From Companilactobacillus hulinensis (GTDB lineage: Bacteria; Bacillota; Bacilli; Lactobacillales; Lactobacillaceae): DNA of 64,000 nucleotides. Where the stretch lies: the NCBI RefSeq assembly GCF_003946555.1, contig NZ_RHOO01000009.1, positions 1 through 64,000 of the forward strand. The letters are read 5' to 3'. This document shows, one piece after another, positions 45,299 through 54,114 of this stretch (positions are counted from its first letter, which is position 1; each line of letters begins with the position of its first letter). The notes beneath the pieces are model-generated. The model was not told the DNA's origin and did not search any database. It worked only from the letters and a program-made list of their open reading frames with translations. The position numbers and the translations under genes are program-made.

Positions 45299-45802
45299 TT
45301 ATTCTCCTTTTATCCAATTTGAAATATTCTTTCGACTTAGATTCTGCCTTACTATATCAGATTCTTGAATCAATGTATTTAAAAAGGATTCAGAATTGCC
45401 TTTGTATGCTGATTTATTGAGGTAAATTGCTAGACAGATACCCTTATCCATATTAACAAAATATTGTAACTTCATGGTGAAAAAGGTCACTCGGATGTGA
45501 TTAAAATTGTCATCTATCCGTATTTCGTAATGATGGGTAAATTTTCTAAGTTTTTTGAGTATTTTGAATGAGTGATTTTGACCAAGTCTATCTTTGACAA
45601 ACACTTGTAGATAGCCTTTCTGTGATAATTCAACAATTTCCTGATTTTTATCTATATTCATAAAATAAATTTCTTTAAGAGCACGAGAAAGTATATCGTT
45701 ATATAAATGATCACTTTGTATTTTAGTTGAATTGCTTATGTATAAGTAATGGTTATAATCATTCGATGGTAACTTTTTTAGATAGAAAAATTTTTTAATC
45801 AT
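45299..45802 (-). CDS. Putative HigB-like toxin (uncertain)
   Basis: The 167-residue protein is not clearly recognised. Its second half reads KKLRKFTHHYEIRIDDNF, IRVTFFTM, ICLAIYLNKSAYKGN and a final helix. That pattern of an EIR strand, an RVTFF strand, a KS/KK turn and a terminal helix is what HigB/Gp49-type toxins show. ATG 45802 has AGGTTGAG upstream. ATG 45841 is in frame, but a TATACT -10 box lies only about 10 bases before it. A TAACGTTA palindrome at 45857-45864 overlaps that promoter and may be the operator. If not a toxin, it is an unknown partner of the Xre protein. Confidence 0.45.
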   Translation of the reverse strand: MIKKFFYLKKLPSNDYNHYLYISNSTKIQSDHLYNDILSRALKEIYFMNIDKNQEIVELSQKGYLQVFVKDRLGQNHSFKILKKLRKFTHHYEIRIDDNFNHIRVTFFTMKLQYFVNMDKGICLAIYLNKSAYKGNSESFLNTLIQESDIVRQNLSRKNISNWIKGE

Positions 45803-45936
45803 AAGTATCTCAACCTGAATCTTAGATTCATTCTTTCCCATAGTGTTATAAAAGTATAACGTTACTAAAATGTGTAAACAATATAATTACCAAAGTACAA
45901 TTAATTAGTTATTCAAATTAGTGATATTTAAATAAC

Positions 45937-45991
45937 AAGGGTAAAAAAATAACATCTTAGTCATCTGACTAGGATGTTATTTTTGTTTTAA
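45937..45991. repeat. 55-bp direct repeat, right copy (contains a terminator hairpin)
   Basis: Same sequence and orientation as 44964-45018 apart from two loop bases. It overlaps the end of the xanthine permease gene and serves as its terminator. Confidence 0.9.
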
Positions 45992-47277
45992 TTTTTACTA
46001 CGTGGATTCAAAACGATATTCATAATAATTGCAGTGAAACTACCAACAACTAATCCGTTATTCAAGATTGTTTGTAACGTTGAAGGTAAGAAATGTAATA
46101 GGGTAGGTTGAACGGTAACACCTAATCCAAGACCAATCGAAACAGCCATGATTAATAAGTTATCGCCACTCATATCAACTTTTGTAAGCATCTTGATTCC
46201 TTCAGCACCAACTGTACCAAACATTATCAGCATAGCGCCTCCAAGTACGGATGTTGGAATCAATGTAGCGATAGCACCGACCTTGGGTATTAATCCTAAC
46301 AGGATTAGTAGAAAGGCTGAGAAGTAAACGGGTTTGTTCTTTTTGATTCCTGACAATTCAACAATGGCAACATTTTGAGAGAAAGTTGAATATGGGAATG
46401 TGTTGAAAATACCACCTAAGATAGCGGCGATACCCTCAGATGCATATCCGTGTTGCAAGTCCTTTTCATCTAGTTCACGATGAGTTATTTCTGACAAGGC
46501 GTAATAAACACCGGTTGATTCAATCATACATGTCAATGATGCTAATAACATGATAACGATAGATGACCATTCAAACTTAGGAGTTGAAAAGTAGAATGGT
46601 TGTGGTAATTGGAACCAGTGAGCATTGTGGACACTAGCAAATCCCATCGTTCCCATGGCAATGGCCGCAATAGTACCGGCAACGATACCAATTAGGATCG
46701 AGATCTGTTTGATAAATCCGCGTCCCCAAATATTGATTACTATAATAAGAAGTGCTGTACCAAATCCTAACAATAAGTCAGTTGGATCACCGAAATTCTT
46801 TGCGGCAGCATTACCACCACCAATATTCTGGAAGGCAACAGGAATCAATGTGAATCCAATCAATGTGATCAATGAACCAGTGACTATTGGTGGGAAGAAC
46901 CTTTTGAGTTTTGAGAATACTTTCGATATTAATAGGATGAAAATACCGGCAGCAATAATTCCACCGTACATATATCCAATCCCAAAGTGCTGTCCGATAT
47001 TTTGTAACGGCGTTACATATTCGACAGCGGAACCAAGCACAACTGGTAATCCAATACCAGTCAATGGTGTACGCTTGATTTGCAACAATGTTGCGACACC
47101 ACACATGAAGATGTCGACTGAAATTAAGTAAGTCATTTGTGTGGCAGTGAAGTTCAAGGCTGCACCAAGTAAGATAGGAATTAAAATATCCCCGGAATAC
47201 ATGGCCAGCAAATGTTGAAACCCTAGTAGTAGATTCTTGAAGAATGAATCTTCAGAATCGTGCATTTTTAAGTCCAT
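45988..47277 (-). CDS. pbuX: NCS2-family xanthine/purine permease
   Basis: This 429-residue NCS2 (nucleobase:cation symporter 2) permease has about 14 helices. Family features are FQHLLAMYSGDILIPILLG near the N-terminus, the QNVAIVELSGIKKNK loop after helix 9 and SVLGGAMLIMFGTVGAEG. The QNxG-type signature region FPYSTFSQNVAI fits xanthine/uric acid transporters more than uracil ones. Inverted PurBox-like sites about 40-80 bp upstream suggest PurR control. The 3' end overlaps a 55-bp direct repeat/terminator. Confidence 0.85.
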   Translation of the reverse strand: MDLKMHDSEDSFFKNLLLGFQHLLAMYSGDILIPILLGAALNFTATQMTYLISVDIFMCGVATLLQIKRTPLTGIGLPVVLGSAVEYVTPLQNIGQHFGIGYMYGGIIAAGIFILLISKVFSKLKRFFPPIVTGSLITLIGFTLIPVAFQNIGGGNAAAKNFGDPTDLLLGFGTALLIIVINIWGRGFIKQISILIGIVAGTIAAIAMGTMGFASVHNAHWFQLPQPFYFSTPKFEWSSIVIMLLASLTCMIESTGVYYALSEITHRELDEKDLQHGYASEGIAAILGGIFNTFPYSTFSQNVAIVELSGIKKNKPVYFSAFLLILLGLIPKVGAIATLIPTSVLGGAMLIMFGTVGAEGIKMLTKVDMSGDNLLIMAVSIGLGLGVTVQPTLLHFLPSTLQTILNNGLVVGSFTAIIMNIVLNPRSKN

Positions 47278-47316
47278 TTTGTACCTTCCCCGATATATTA
47301 ATAAAAATAGTTTATC

Positions 47317-47358
47317 ATTTACGAACTTAATTTGTTATTAGTTATTTAAAGTTCGCTA
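47317..47358 (-). promoter_or_regulatory. Inverted PurBox pair (PurR operator) before pbuX
   Basis: CGAAC at 47322-47326 and its inverse GTTCG at 47351-47355 lie in AT-rich arms, ACGAACTTAA and TTAAAGTTCGC. This fits the two opposed PurBoxes, spaced by about 16-17 bases, that PurR uses in Firmicutes purine genes. Confidence 0.55.
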
Positions 47359-47494
47359 TTTGCTATTTATTTTACAACTTTACTTTAAAAAGTATATCAC
47401 TAATTCGGAATTAAATGGAAGAGAGACTTGAATGATAACCGTTTTCAATTATGATAAAATATAAACTAGTATTAATTAGGAGGATTTCACAATA

Positions 47495-48931
47495 ATGAAT
47501 AAAAATCATTTGGATGATGCTTGTACAACTATCCTAGTTGGTAAGAATGCCAGCATGGACGGTTCAACTATGATTGCCAGAAATGACGATACATTTTTTG
47601 CAGTCGCACCACATAGTTTTGTATTAAACCCAGCTGTTAAGGGTGAAAAGGGACGCAAAGTTAAGTCATGGCTTAACGGCTTCGAGGCTGAAGTTCCAGA
47701 AAATGGCTACAAATGGCCTGCTGTTCCTAACGTAGACTACAAGAAGTTCGGTTACTATGACGAAAGTGGTATTAATGGTGCTAACGTTGCTATGTCAGCC
47801 ACTGAAAGTACATATGGTAACGAACGTGCACTTGCATTTGATCCACTAGTAAAAGATGGTATGGACGAAGATGTCATCGTTCGTATGGTATTACCTTATG
47901 TTGATTCAGCAAAAGCTGCTGTTAAACGTACTGGTGATTTGATTGCTAAGTATGGTTCACCTGCTGGTAATTCAGTATTGTTCAGTGATAAAGACGATGT
48001 TTGGTATATGGAAATTGTTACTGGTCATCACTGGGTTGCTCAAAGAATCCCTGATGATAGTTATGCAGTTTGTGCTAACCGTGTTTCAATTCAACAAGTT
48101 GACTTCGATGATCCATCACAATTCATGTGGTCAGAGGGTATCCAAGAATTTGTTGAAGCAAACCACTTGAATACAGACAAACATGGATTCAACTTCAGAC
48201 ATATCTTCGGTACAGATAATATGAAGGATCGCCACTACAACACACCACGTGTATGGTTCGGTCAAAAGTTCTTCAATCCAGAAATCGAACAAGATCCAGA
48301 AGATGGTGAGTTGCCATTTATCATGAAGACAGAACACAAGATTTCTGTTGATGATATTGAATATGTACTTGGTTCACATTACAACGAAACACCTTACGAT
48401 CCATTCAGTACAGATGCTTCAGATGATGACAAGTATCGTTACCGTCCAATTGGTTTGAACAGAACACAAAATTCACACGTTCTCCAAATCAGAAATGATG
48501 TTCCTGATGAATTCGCCGCTATTATGTGGTTATGTATCGGATTCCCAACATACACACCATACATTCCGTTCTACACAAATATGAATGACACAGATGCAAG
48601 TTACAAAGATGCATCTCTAGAATTCAATTTCAAAGATGCTTACTGGATGTATAACGCATTGTCAGTTCTTGTTGAATCACATTACTCAGAATTCATTCAA
48701 GCTGACATCGACTTCCTAACAGAAGTTCGCCAAGACTTGCGTATGAGTGTTGCTGAAACTGATAAGTTAGCTAAGAATTATTCCGGTGATGAGCTTGTAG
48801 AATTCTTGACTGACAGAAACCAAAAAGTTGTTAAAGAAATGTCAGATAAGACACACAAATTATTTGGACAACTTTATACAAAGGGAATTACACTATCAAA
48901 ACTTACATTTGATATGGATAAGAACCTATAA
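47495..48931 (+). CDS. pepD: C69-family dipeptidase (PepD type)
   Basis: This 478-residue Ntn-hydrolase cleaves dipeptides in the cytoplasm. The nucleophile is Cys10 in DACTTILVGKNASMDGST, which would need removal of the first nine residues for activity, as in the family. Further conserved parts are IARNDD (about 30) and DVWYMEIVTGHHWVAQRIPD (about 170). Length is normal. RBS GGAGGA lies upstream and a strong hairpin terminator follows. Codon use is of a well-expressed gene. Confidence 0.92.
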   Translation: MNKNHLDDACTTILVGKNASMDGSTMIARNDDTFFAVAPHSFVLNPAVKGEKGRKVKSWLNGFEAEVPENGYKWPAVPNVDYKKFGYYDESGINGANVAMSATESTYGNERALAFDPLVKDGMDEDVIVRMVLPYVDSAKAAVKRTGDLIAKYGSPAGNSVLFSDKDDVWYMEIVTGHHWVAQRIPDDSYAVCANRVSIQQVDFDDPSQFMWSEGIQEFVEANHLNTDKHGFNFRHIFGTDNMKDRHYNTPRVWFGQKFFNPEIEQDPEDGELPFIMKTEHKISVDDIEYVLGSHYNETPYDPFSTDASDDDKYRYRPIGLNRTQNSHVLQIRNDVPDEFAAIMWLCIGFPTYTPYIPFYTNMNDTDASYKDASLEFNFKDAYWMYNALSVLVESHYSEFIQADIDFLTEVRQDLRMSVAETDKLAKNYSGDELVEFLTDRNQKVVKEMSDKTHKLFGQLYTKGITLSKLTFDMDKNL

Positions 48932-48940
48932 AATTAATCG

Positions 48941-48972
48941 ACCTGTGATGAAATTTCATCACAGGTCTTTTT
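48941..48972 (+). terminator. Terminator of pepD
   Basis: Perfect stem ACCTGTGATGAAA/TTTCATCACAGGT followed by T6. Confidence 0.9.
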
Positions 48973-49069
48973 TCTGAAAATTTTTATAATGTATTTAATA
49001 AGCATTTTCAATAACTAACCTGTATAATATCTCTATTAATGCTTTTTACATTTTCAGGAGGAAAAATTA

Positions 49070-49993
49070 ATGGAAGAAAGTAAGAAAATGACCAAGAAGA
49101 CTTTGCACAAAGGTTTTCTTTTGGCCTTCCTTGCGTCAGTTACTTGGGGTGTTTCAGGTGCTGTTCAGCAAATCGTTGCAAAGGATGCAAATATTCCCGC
49201 AATGTGGTTTGTCGGCACTAGAACTCTAGTTGCTGGTGTCATCCTTTTAGTGATTGCCTTATTTGTACTACCTAAGAAAGAATTCTTTTCAATTTTTAAA
49301 TCGTGGAAGGATACTTTGATACTTGTTGCCTTCTCGATCTTTGGTTTATTCGCAAATATGTATACATTCTTTTATGCGATTCAAACAGGTAATTCATCAA
49401 CTGCCACAATTCTACAATATTTATCACCACTATTTATTATGGTTGGTGCCATCGTCTTCACACATAAAAAAGTTCTAAGAATTGATGTTATTTCATTTGC
49501 ATTAGCGTTGATCGGAGTTGTGTTGTTGATCACACGTGGGGATATTTCCCACTTATCTATTCCGTTTGAATCAGTTCTTTGGGGTATTGGAAGTGGTATA
49601 ACAGCTGCTTTATATGTTGTTATTCCCCAAAGATTGATTGCTAAGCACAATGGATTATTGGTTACCGGTTGGGGAATGCTGATTGCTGGTGTCTTCTCAA
49701 ACTTCTTTACACCGGTTTGGGTGAATCCACCACATTTATCAACTAAGTCATTAATTGGCGTTATAACGGTTATTCTTTTGAGTAACGTTCTTGCCTTTTT
49801 AATGATGGTATTCAGTACCAAATATACAACTGCTGCAACCATCAGTATCACGGACGCTGTACAACCGTTTACAACCCTTGTGCTGAGCGTGATTTTCTTA
49901 TCGTATAGTGTCAATATTCCCGAGATTATCGGTGCAGTTATCGTTGTCTTTGCTATCTATATCTTAAACAGATATGATACTAACGGAGACTAA
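49070..49993 (+). CDS. EamA-family (DMT) transporter
   Basis: The 307-residue protein has ten predicted helices in two EamA repeats (about 15-145 and 165-300). Typical parts are LASVTWGVSGAVQQIVAK, the end of repeat 1 (TATILQYLSPLFIMVGAIVF) and the equivalent segment of repeat 2 (TAATISITDAVQPFTTLVLS). Probably a metabolite or amino-acid exporter; substrate unknown. An in-frame ATG at 49088 is a less likely start because AGGAGG precedes 49070. It is followed after 24 bp by a D-lactate dehydrogenase gene, so the two may form an operon. Confidence 0.85.
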   Translation: MEESKKMTKKTLHKGFLLAFLASVTWGVSGAVQQIVAKDANIPAMWFVGTRTLVAGVILLVIALFVLPKKEFFSIFKSWKDTLILVAFSIFGLFANMYTFFYAIQTGNSSTATILQYLSPLFIMVGAIVFTHKKVLRIDVISFALALIGVVLLITRGDISHLSIPFESVLWGIGSGITAALYVVIPQRLIAKHNGLLVTGWGMLIAGVFSNFFTPVWVNPPHLSTKSLIGVITVILLSNVLAFLMMVFSTKYTTAATISITDAVQPFTTLVLSVIFLSYSVNIPEIIGAVIVVFAIYILNRYDTNGD

Positions 49994-50017
49994 AATAACA
50001 AAGGAGAATGACAAATT

Positions 50018-51022
50018 ATGAAAATTTTTGCTTACGGAATTCGTGACGATGAATTGTCATCATTGAAGAAGTGGGAAGCCGCAAATCCTGAGATTGAGGT
50101 TGGTTATACTGGCGATACATTAACACCAGATACCGCCAAATTAGCTGAAGGTTCAAACGGTGTTGTTACATTACAAACAACTCCATATGAACGTGCTGCT
50201 TTGGAACAATTGAAAGATTACGGAATCAAATCTATTTCTATTCGTAACGTGGGATTCGATAATTTTGACTTCAAAGATTTAAATGATTTTGGTATGAAAT
50301 TAACTAATGTCCCAGTATATTCACCAAATGCTATTGCTGAACATACAGTTCTATTGATAGGAAGATTGCTACGTCGTGTTCCAGAAGTCGATGCTAAATT
50401 CGACAATGGCGACTTCACATGGGCACCTACTATTGGTAGAGAGTTCCGTGAACAAACTGTTGGTGTTATCGGTACCGGTCATATTGGACGTGTAGTTATT
50501 CAAATCTTGCAAGGATTCGGTGCAAAAGTCGTTGCGTATGATGTTTATCACAACGATGACATTGAAAAGCAGGGATTATATGTTGATAGTCTAGAAGAGT
50601 TGTACAAACAATCAGATATCATCACATTGCACGTGCCATTATTTGATAGTAATAAGTACATGATCAACAAAGATGCCATTGCACAAATGAAAGATGGCGT
50701 CTTCATCGTCAACTGTGCTCGTGGTGAATTGATCGATACAGATGCCTTGATTGCTGGTTTGGATGATGGCAAGATTGGTGCTGCCGGCTTAGATGTTTTG
50801 GATAATGAAAACTCTGTCTTCGGTAAGAAGTGGGGCAGTATTGATAATCTTCCAAATCCTAAGATCAAGAACTTGGCAGAACGTATTAATGTTATCATCA
50901 CACCACACAATGCTTTCTATACAGAAACAGCGGTTCACAATATGATTACTGTTGCTTTTGATTCAAACAAAGCCTTGATCGATGGTGAAACACCTAAGAA
51001 TATTGTTGATACTACAAAATAA
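50018..51022 (+). CDS. D-2-hydroxyacid (D-lactate) dehydrogenase, second paralogue
   Basis: The 334-residue protein is homologous to the enzyme at 43455-44477. The NAD motif GVIGTGHIGRVVIQI lies at about 149-163. Catalytic Arg is in NCARGELIDTDA (about 234), Glu in GLDVLDNENSVF (about 263) and His in ITPHNAFYTETAVHNM (about 296). All catalytic residues are present, so it should be active. AAAGGAG precedes the ATG. The upstream EamA gene in the same transcription unit suggests a special 2-hydroxyacid role rather than bulk lactate production, but this is only inference. Confidence 0.9.
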   Translation: MKIFAYGIRDDELSSLKKWEAANPEIEVGYTGDTLTPDTAKLAEGSNGVVTLQTTPYERAALEQLKDYGIKSISIRNVGFDNFDFKDLNDFGMKLTNVPVYSPNAIAEHTVLLIGRLLRRVPEVDAKFDNGDFTWAPTIGREFREQTVGVIGTGHIGRVVIQILQGFGAKVVAYDVYHNDDIEKQGLYVDSLEELYKQSDIITLHVPLFDSNKYMINKDAIAQMKDGVFIVNCARGELIDTDALIAGLDDGKIGAAGLDVLDNENSVFGKKWGSIDNLPNPKIKNLAERINVIITPHNAFYTETAVHNMITVAFDSNKALIDGETPKNIVDTTK

Positions 51023-51036
51023 ATAATAAATATCTT

Positions 51037-51125
51037 CAGAGAGTGGAACAAAGTATGTTCAACTTTCGAGAATTAAACTAATAGGGACTGTAATCCGACT
51101 TTGGATTACGGTCCCTATTTTTTGT
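51037..51125 (+). repeat. Dispersed hairpin repeat (TGTAATCC type), copy 2, terminator
   Basis: It starts GAGAGTGGAACAAAG as in the long-hairpin arrays, then carries a stem at 51080-51096 with 51103-51119 and a T-run. It combines the left end of one repeat family with the hairpin of the other. Confidence 0.75.
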
Positions 51126-51254
51126 CTCAAATTTTTCGTATTATAGACAAATTCACATCACAAATTGTTCACATTCAGACTTTATAATTCTTCTCATCAT
51201 AAGAAAACAATATATCGAATCGGATATAAATACTCTTTAAGGAGAATAATAAAT

Positions 51255-52055
51255 ATGGATGATGAAATTAAATATTACTTTCTAACATCGGCTATTAAAC
51301 AAATGAATACAACGTTTAATATTGTGATTGCTACAACTGAGCCGGATGATTCTATCCAACAAAGCTTAGATGATGCCAAGCGTCATATAGAAATAAATCT
51401 GCATCAAATCGATGACGATTTTTCAATTGAAAAGAAGGATTTACTAGTTTCAAAATTTCAAAATGGCGACCAAGGACCTTTGATAAAGTCAGAAATTTTT
51501 CAGCTGGTATATGACAAAACAATAGGCGCAGAACAAATGACGCATCACTATTTCAGTGCATATTTTAATGGCAAGTATGATCCAACTGGATTAGTTAAAG
51601 GTTGGGCGATGGAAGAAGCTTTTGATGCTTATTTGAAACCACTATTGAATCGATTGGACATTGAAGGTGTCTCTTTAAGAAGCAGAGATGATGTAAAAGT
51701 GGCTACTCGACGTGGATCTGATCATCGATGGAGTGTGAATATTGCAAATCCGGATGATAAAAATAAAATATTGACCACTTACTATATTCAAAATTGCTCG
51801 GTATCAACCGTGAATAATTTGAATTTTGAACGAGTACCACGTAGTCAAGTTGGTCGAATGGAACAAGTCACGATACTAAGTGATGATATGACTGATTCCG
51901 TTGTGTGGGCTAATGCCGGTATTTCGGCAGGAACCGAAAAGTTTCCAGAATTAATTAATTCCGATTGTTTGACTGGGATGCTAGTTGATGGAAAATTAGG
52001 TGTAATTAATTTCCGAGATGGATCGTTTAGTAACAAAAAAATATTTCTAAAATAG
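51255..52055 (+). CDS. ApbE-like FAD:protein FMN transferase, copy 1
   Basis: The 266-residue protein fits the ApbE fold: MNTTFNIVIAT near the N-terminus, ISEFQ-type region DDDFSIEKKDLLVSKFQNGD, then YDPTGLVKGWAMEEAFDAYL (about 112-131), which is the DPxGxxKG segment that binds FAD. The C-terminal metal region is in AGISAGTEKFPEL. ApbE enzymes attach FMN to proteins of extracellular electron-transfer systems, but no signal peptide is seen here. ATG 51255 has AAGGAGAA upstream; the frame is open to 51165. A paralogue follows. Confidence 0.75.
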   Translation: MDDEIKYYFLTSAIKQMNTTFNIVIATTEPDDSIQQSLDDAKRHIEINLHQIDDDFSIEKKDLLVSKFQNGDQGPLIKSEIFQLVYDKTIGAEQMTHHYFSAYFNGKYDPTGLVKGWAMEEAFDAYLKPLLNRLDIEGVSLRSRDDVKVATRRGSDHRWSVNIANPDDKNKILTTYYIQNCSVSTVNNLNFERVPRSQVGRMEQVTILSDDMTDSVVWANAGISAGTEKFPELINSDCLTGMLVDGKLGVINFRDGSFSNKKIFLK

Positions 52056-52241
52056 AAATGAACGTAGTTAAACTATAGCTAGTAATAGTTCAGTAATACA
52101 AATGTTTATTAATTTTCGAAGTTCCATCATATTTTGTTCATAAAATCCTTTTACAATAAAGTTGTGAAGCTGAAGTACACTTCACCACTAAAACTTAAAA
52201 TTAAAACTTATAAACAACTCAAAATAAAGGAGTAGTTGCCT

Positions 52242-53009
52242 ATGACCGAATTTATGAACAAAACAATTAATAGCATGAATATCCCATTTACCATTCGCCT
52301 TGCACTCAAGCAAAGTAATGATGAAGCTGAAAATATTATGATTGATACTTATGAAGAAATGAACCGATTCTTAGAACAAATGGATTTGAAGTTTTCACCA
52401 TTTCGTGAAGATTCCCTAGTTTCGAGATTCCAACGTGGGGATAGAGCACCACTGTTGAACTCAGAAGTCTTTGAATCAGTTTATTCAAAAACTGTTATTG
52501 TTGGAGAACTCGCTAATGGTTCATTTGATGTGTATTTTAATGGCGATCCGACCAGACTGGTTAAGAGTTGGACGATTGAACAATCATTCGACAAGTTTCT
52601 AGTTCCACTCTTTGAATATGATGATATTGTTGGTATTTCATTAAAGGGTGGTGGTGATACCAAGTTTGCGGTCAGGCCATCGACCGATTTTGAATGGAAA
52701 CTTGGGACATCACTTAAAACTTACAATTTGAGATATGGTGCGATTTCAACGGCCAGATGTAACAGTCGTGCCAAATACCTTGAAAAGGATAAGTTAGATG
52801 CTATTCAAGAAATCTCAATTGTTGGGGATAATCTTGTGGATACTAATATTTTGGCGAATATCGGATTGGCCGCAGGAACCCACAAGTTCACTCATTTGAT
52901 TGAAAATTCGTACCTTAGTGGTATGTTGATCGATAATGAAGAATCAATTATCTTTGCAGAAGGAATTTTGAATCGTAACAATCATGCAGAAAAAGTTAGA
53001 GTTAAATAA
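52242..53009 (+). CDS. ApbE-like protein, copy 2 with altered FAD-site motif
   Basis: The 255-residue paralogue of the preceding gene keeps MKFSP-type and QRGDRAPLLNSEVFESVY segments, but the cofactor segment reads GDPTRLVKSWTIEQSFDKFL. The Gly and Lys-Gly of the usual DPTGLVKGW are changed to Arg and Lys-Ser. It may therefore be weak, of altered specificity or regulatory. AAAGGAG precedes ATG 52242. The 186-bp gap from copy 1 contains its own promoter-like AT-rich DNA, so co-transcription is uncertain. Confidence 0.7.
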   Translation: MTEFMNKTINSMNIPFTIRLALKQSNDEAENIMIDTYEEMNRFLEQMDLKFSPFREDSLVSRFQRGDRAPLLNSEVFESVYSKTVIVGELANGSFDVYFNGDPTRLVKSWTIEQSFDKFLVPLFEYDDIVGISLKGGGDTKFAVRPSTDFEWKLGTSLKTYNLRYGAISTARCNSRAKYLEKDKLDAIQEISIVGDNLVDTNILANIGLAAGTHKFTHLIENSYLSGMLIDNEESIIFAEGILNRNNHAEKVRVK

Positions 53010-53018
53010 TCGAAAAAA

Positions 53019-53062
53019 ATATTGTAGGCGGGTGTATGTTTTTACACTGCTTACAGTATTTT
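53019..53062 (+). terminator. Terminator after apbE copy 2
   Basis: The long stem ATTGTAGGCGGGTGTA/TACACTGCTTACAGT (some mismatches) is followed by a T-run. Confidence 0.7.
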
Positions 53063-53090
53063 TTGTTTTCAGACGTAGGCGAGAACGAAT

Positions 53091-53975
53091 CTAGTCGTCC
53101 CAAACCTCGACTGAATCATCATAACCATCTGGATTACCATGCCATAAGAAGTCTCCGTACCAAAGGCTACGTTTGTCAATATCGAATCCATTGATTTCGG
53201 CAACATCGGCGTCACTTAATTCAAAGTCATAAATATCAGCATTTTGAATAATACGTGCTTCGTGGACTGACTTAGGAATAGTGATGATTCCACGTTGTAG
53301 ATCCCAACGTAAAATAACTTGGGCTACTGACTTGTTATACTTGTCAGCGATAGCTTTCAAGCGTGTATCACTAAGAACGGCTCCACCGCCAAGTGGTGAC
53401 CAAGCTTCTAGATGGATGTTGTGCTTGTCACAGAAGTCTTTGATGTCAGCTTCTTGGCAGAGTGGATGGAATTCCATTTGGTTCACAGCAGGTTTAACTG
53501 ATGCGTTCAAGAGAATGTCCTTCATTTTGGCAATATTGAAGTTAGAAATACCAATTGCACGAGCTTTGCCATCGTGATAAATCTTTTCTAGTGCACGCCA
53601 TGTTTCAAGATATGTGCCATCAACTGGCCAGTGAATCAAAAGTAAGTCAACATAACTAGTTTGAAGACGTTTCAGTTGTCCTTCAAATTGTTCTAGAGTT
53701 GAGTCGTAACCTTGATCACCATTGAAGATCTTAGTTGTTAAGAAGATATCTTCACGTTTCATATTATTGTCGGCGAGGGCCTTCTTGAGTCCTTCACCAA
53801 CACCAGCTTCGTTGCCGTATTGTTTGGCTGTGTCGATAGCCTTGTAGCCATGCTTGATCGCCCATTGGACGGATTGAGATGCACCGGCATTATTCACTTT
53901 CCAAACACCTAATCCTACTTGTGGCATTTGAACACCATTGTTCAATGTAACTGTGGATTCCAAATTTAAAGTCAT
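53091..53975 (-). CDS. Aldo/keto reductase (AKR5-like)
   Basis: The 294-residue NADPH-dependent TIM-barrel oxidoreductase shows the AKR tetrad: Asp and Tyr in AIDTAKQYGNEAGVGEGL (about 46-63), Lys in FLTTKIFNGD (about 81) and His in DLLLIHWPVDG (about 114). The cofactor loop IPKSVHEARIIQNADI is near 235. ATG 53975 with GGAGGT upstream is the start; a 72-codon upstream extension is spurious and overlaps the divergent fbp leader. Substrate is probably a 2-oxo aldehyde or ketone; unknown. Confidence 0.92.
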   Translation of the reverse strand: MTLNLESTVTLNNGVQMPQVGLGVWKVNNAGASQSVQWAIKHGYKAIDTAKQYGNEAGVGEGLKKALADNNMKREDIFLTTKIFNGDQGYDSTLEQFEGQLKRLQTSYVDLLLIHWPVDGTYLETWRALEKIYHDGKARAIGISNFNIAKMKDILLNASVKPAVNQMEFHPLCQEADIKDFCDKHNIHLEAWSPLGGGAVLSDTRLKAIADKYNKSVAQVILRWDLQRGIITIPKSVHEARIIQNADIYDFELSDADVAEINGFDIDKRSLWYGDFLWHGNPDGYDDSVEVWDD

Positions 53976-54114
53976 ATTAATACCTCCATATAAACATTTT
54001 AACGCAAAGCATTTTGTGATTCTTGTAAATCGTCTGTCTATTTGGTATAGTTCGGATTGTTTATATGTAACAGTTATAATAACCAGTTCATATACGAAAG
54101 GTATAGTTAAATTT

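Noticed and set aside
47439-47462. cre-like sequence before pepD (GATAACCGTTTTCAA)
   Set aside because: The spacing does not fit the 14-base cre consensus; unlike 35251-35266 it is not palindromic.
43455-51022. Recent duplication of the two D-lactate dehydrogenase genes
   Set aside because: The proteins share motifs but differ widely along their length and lie in different contexts, so they are old paralogues.
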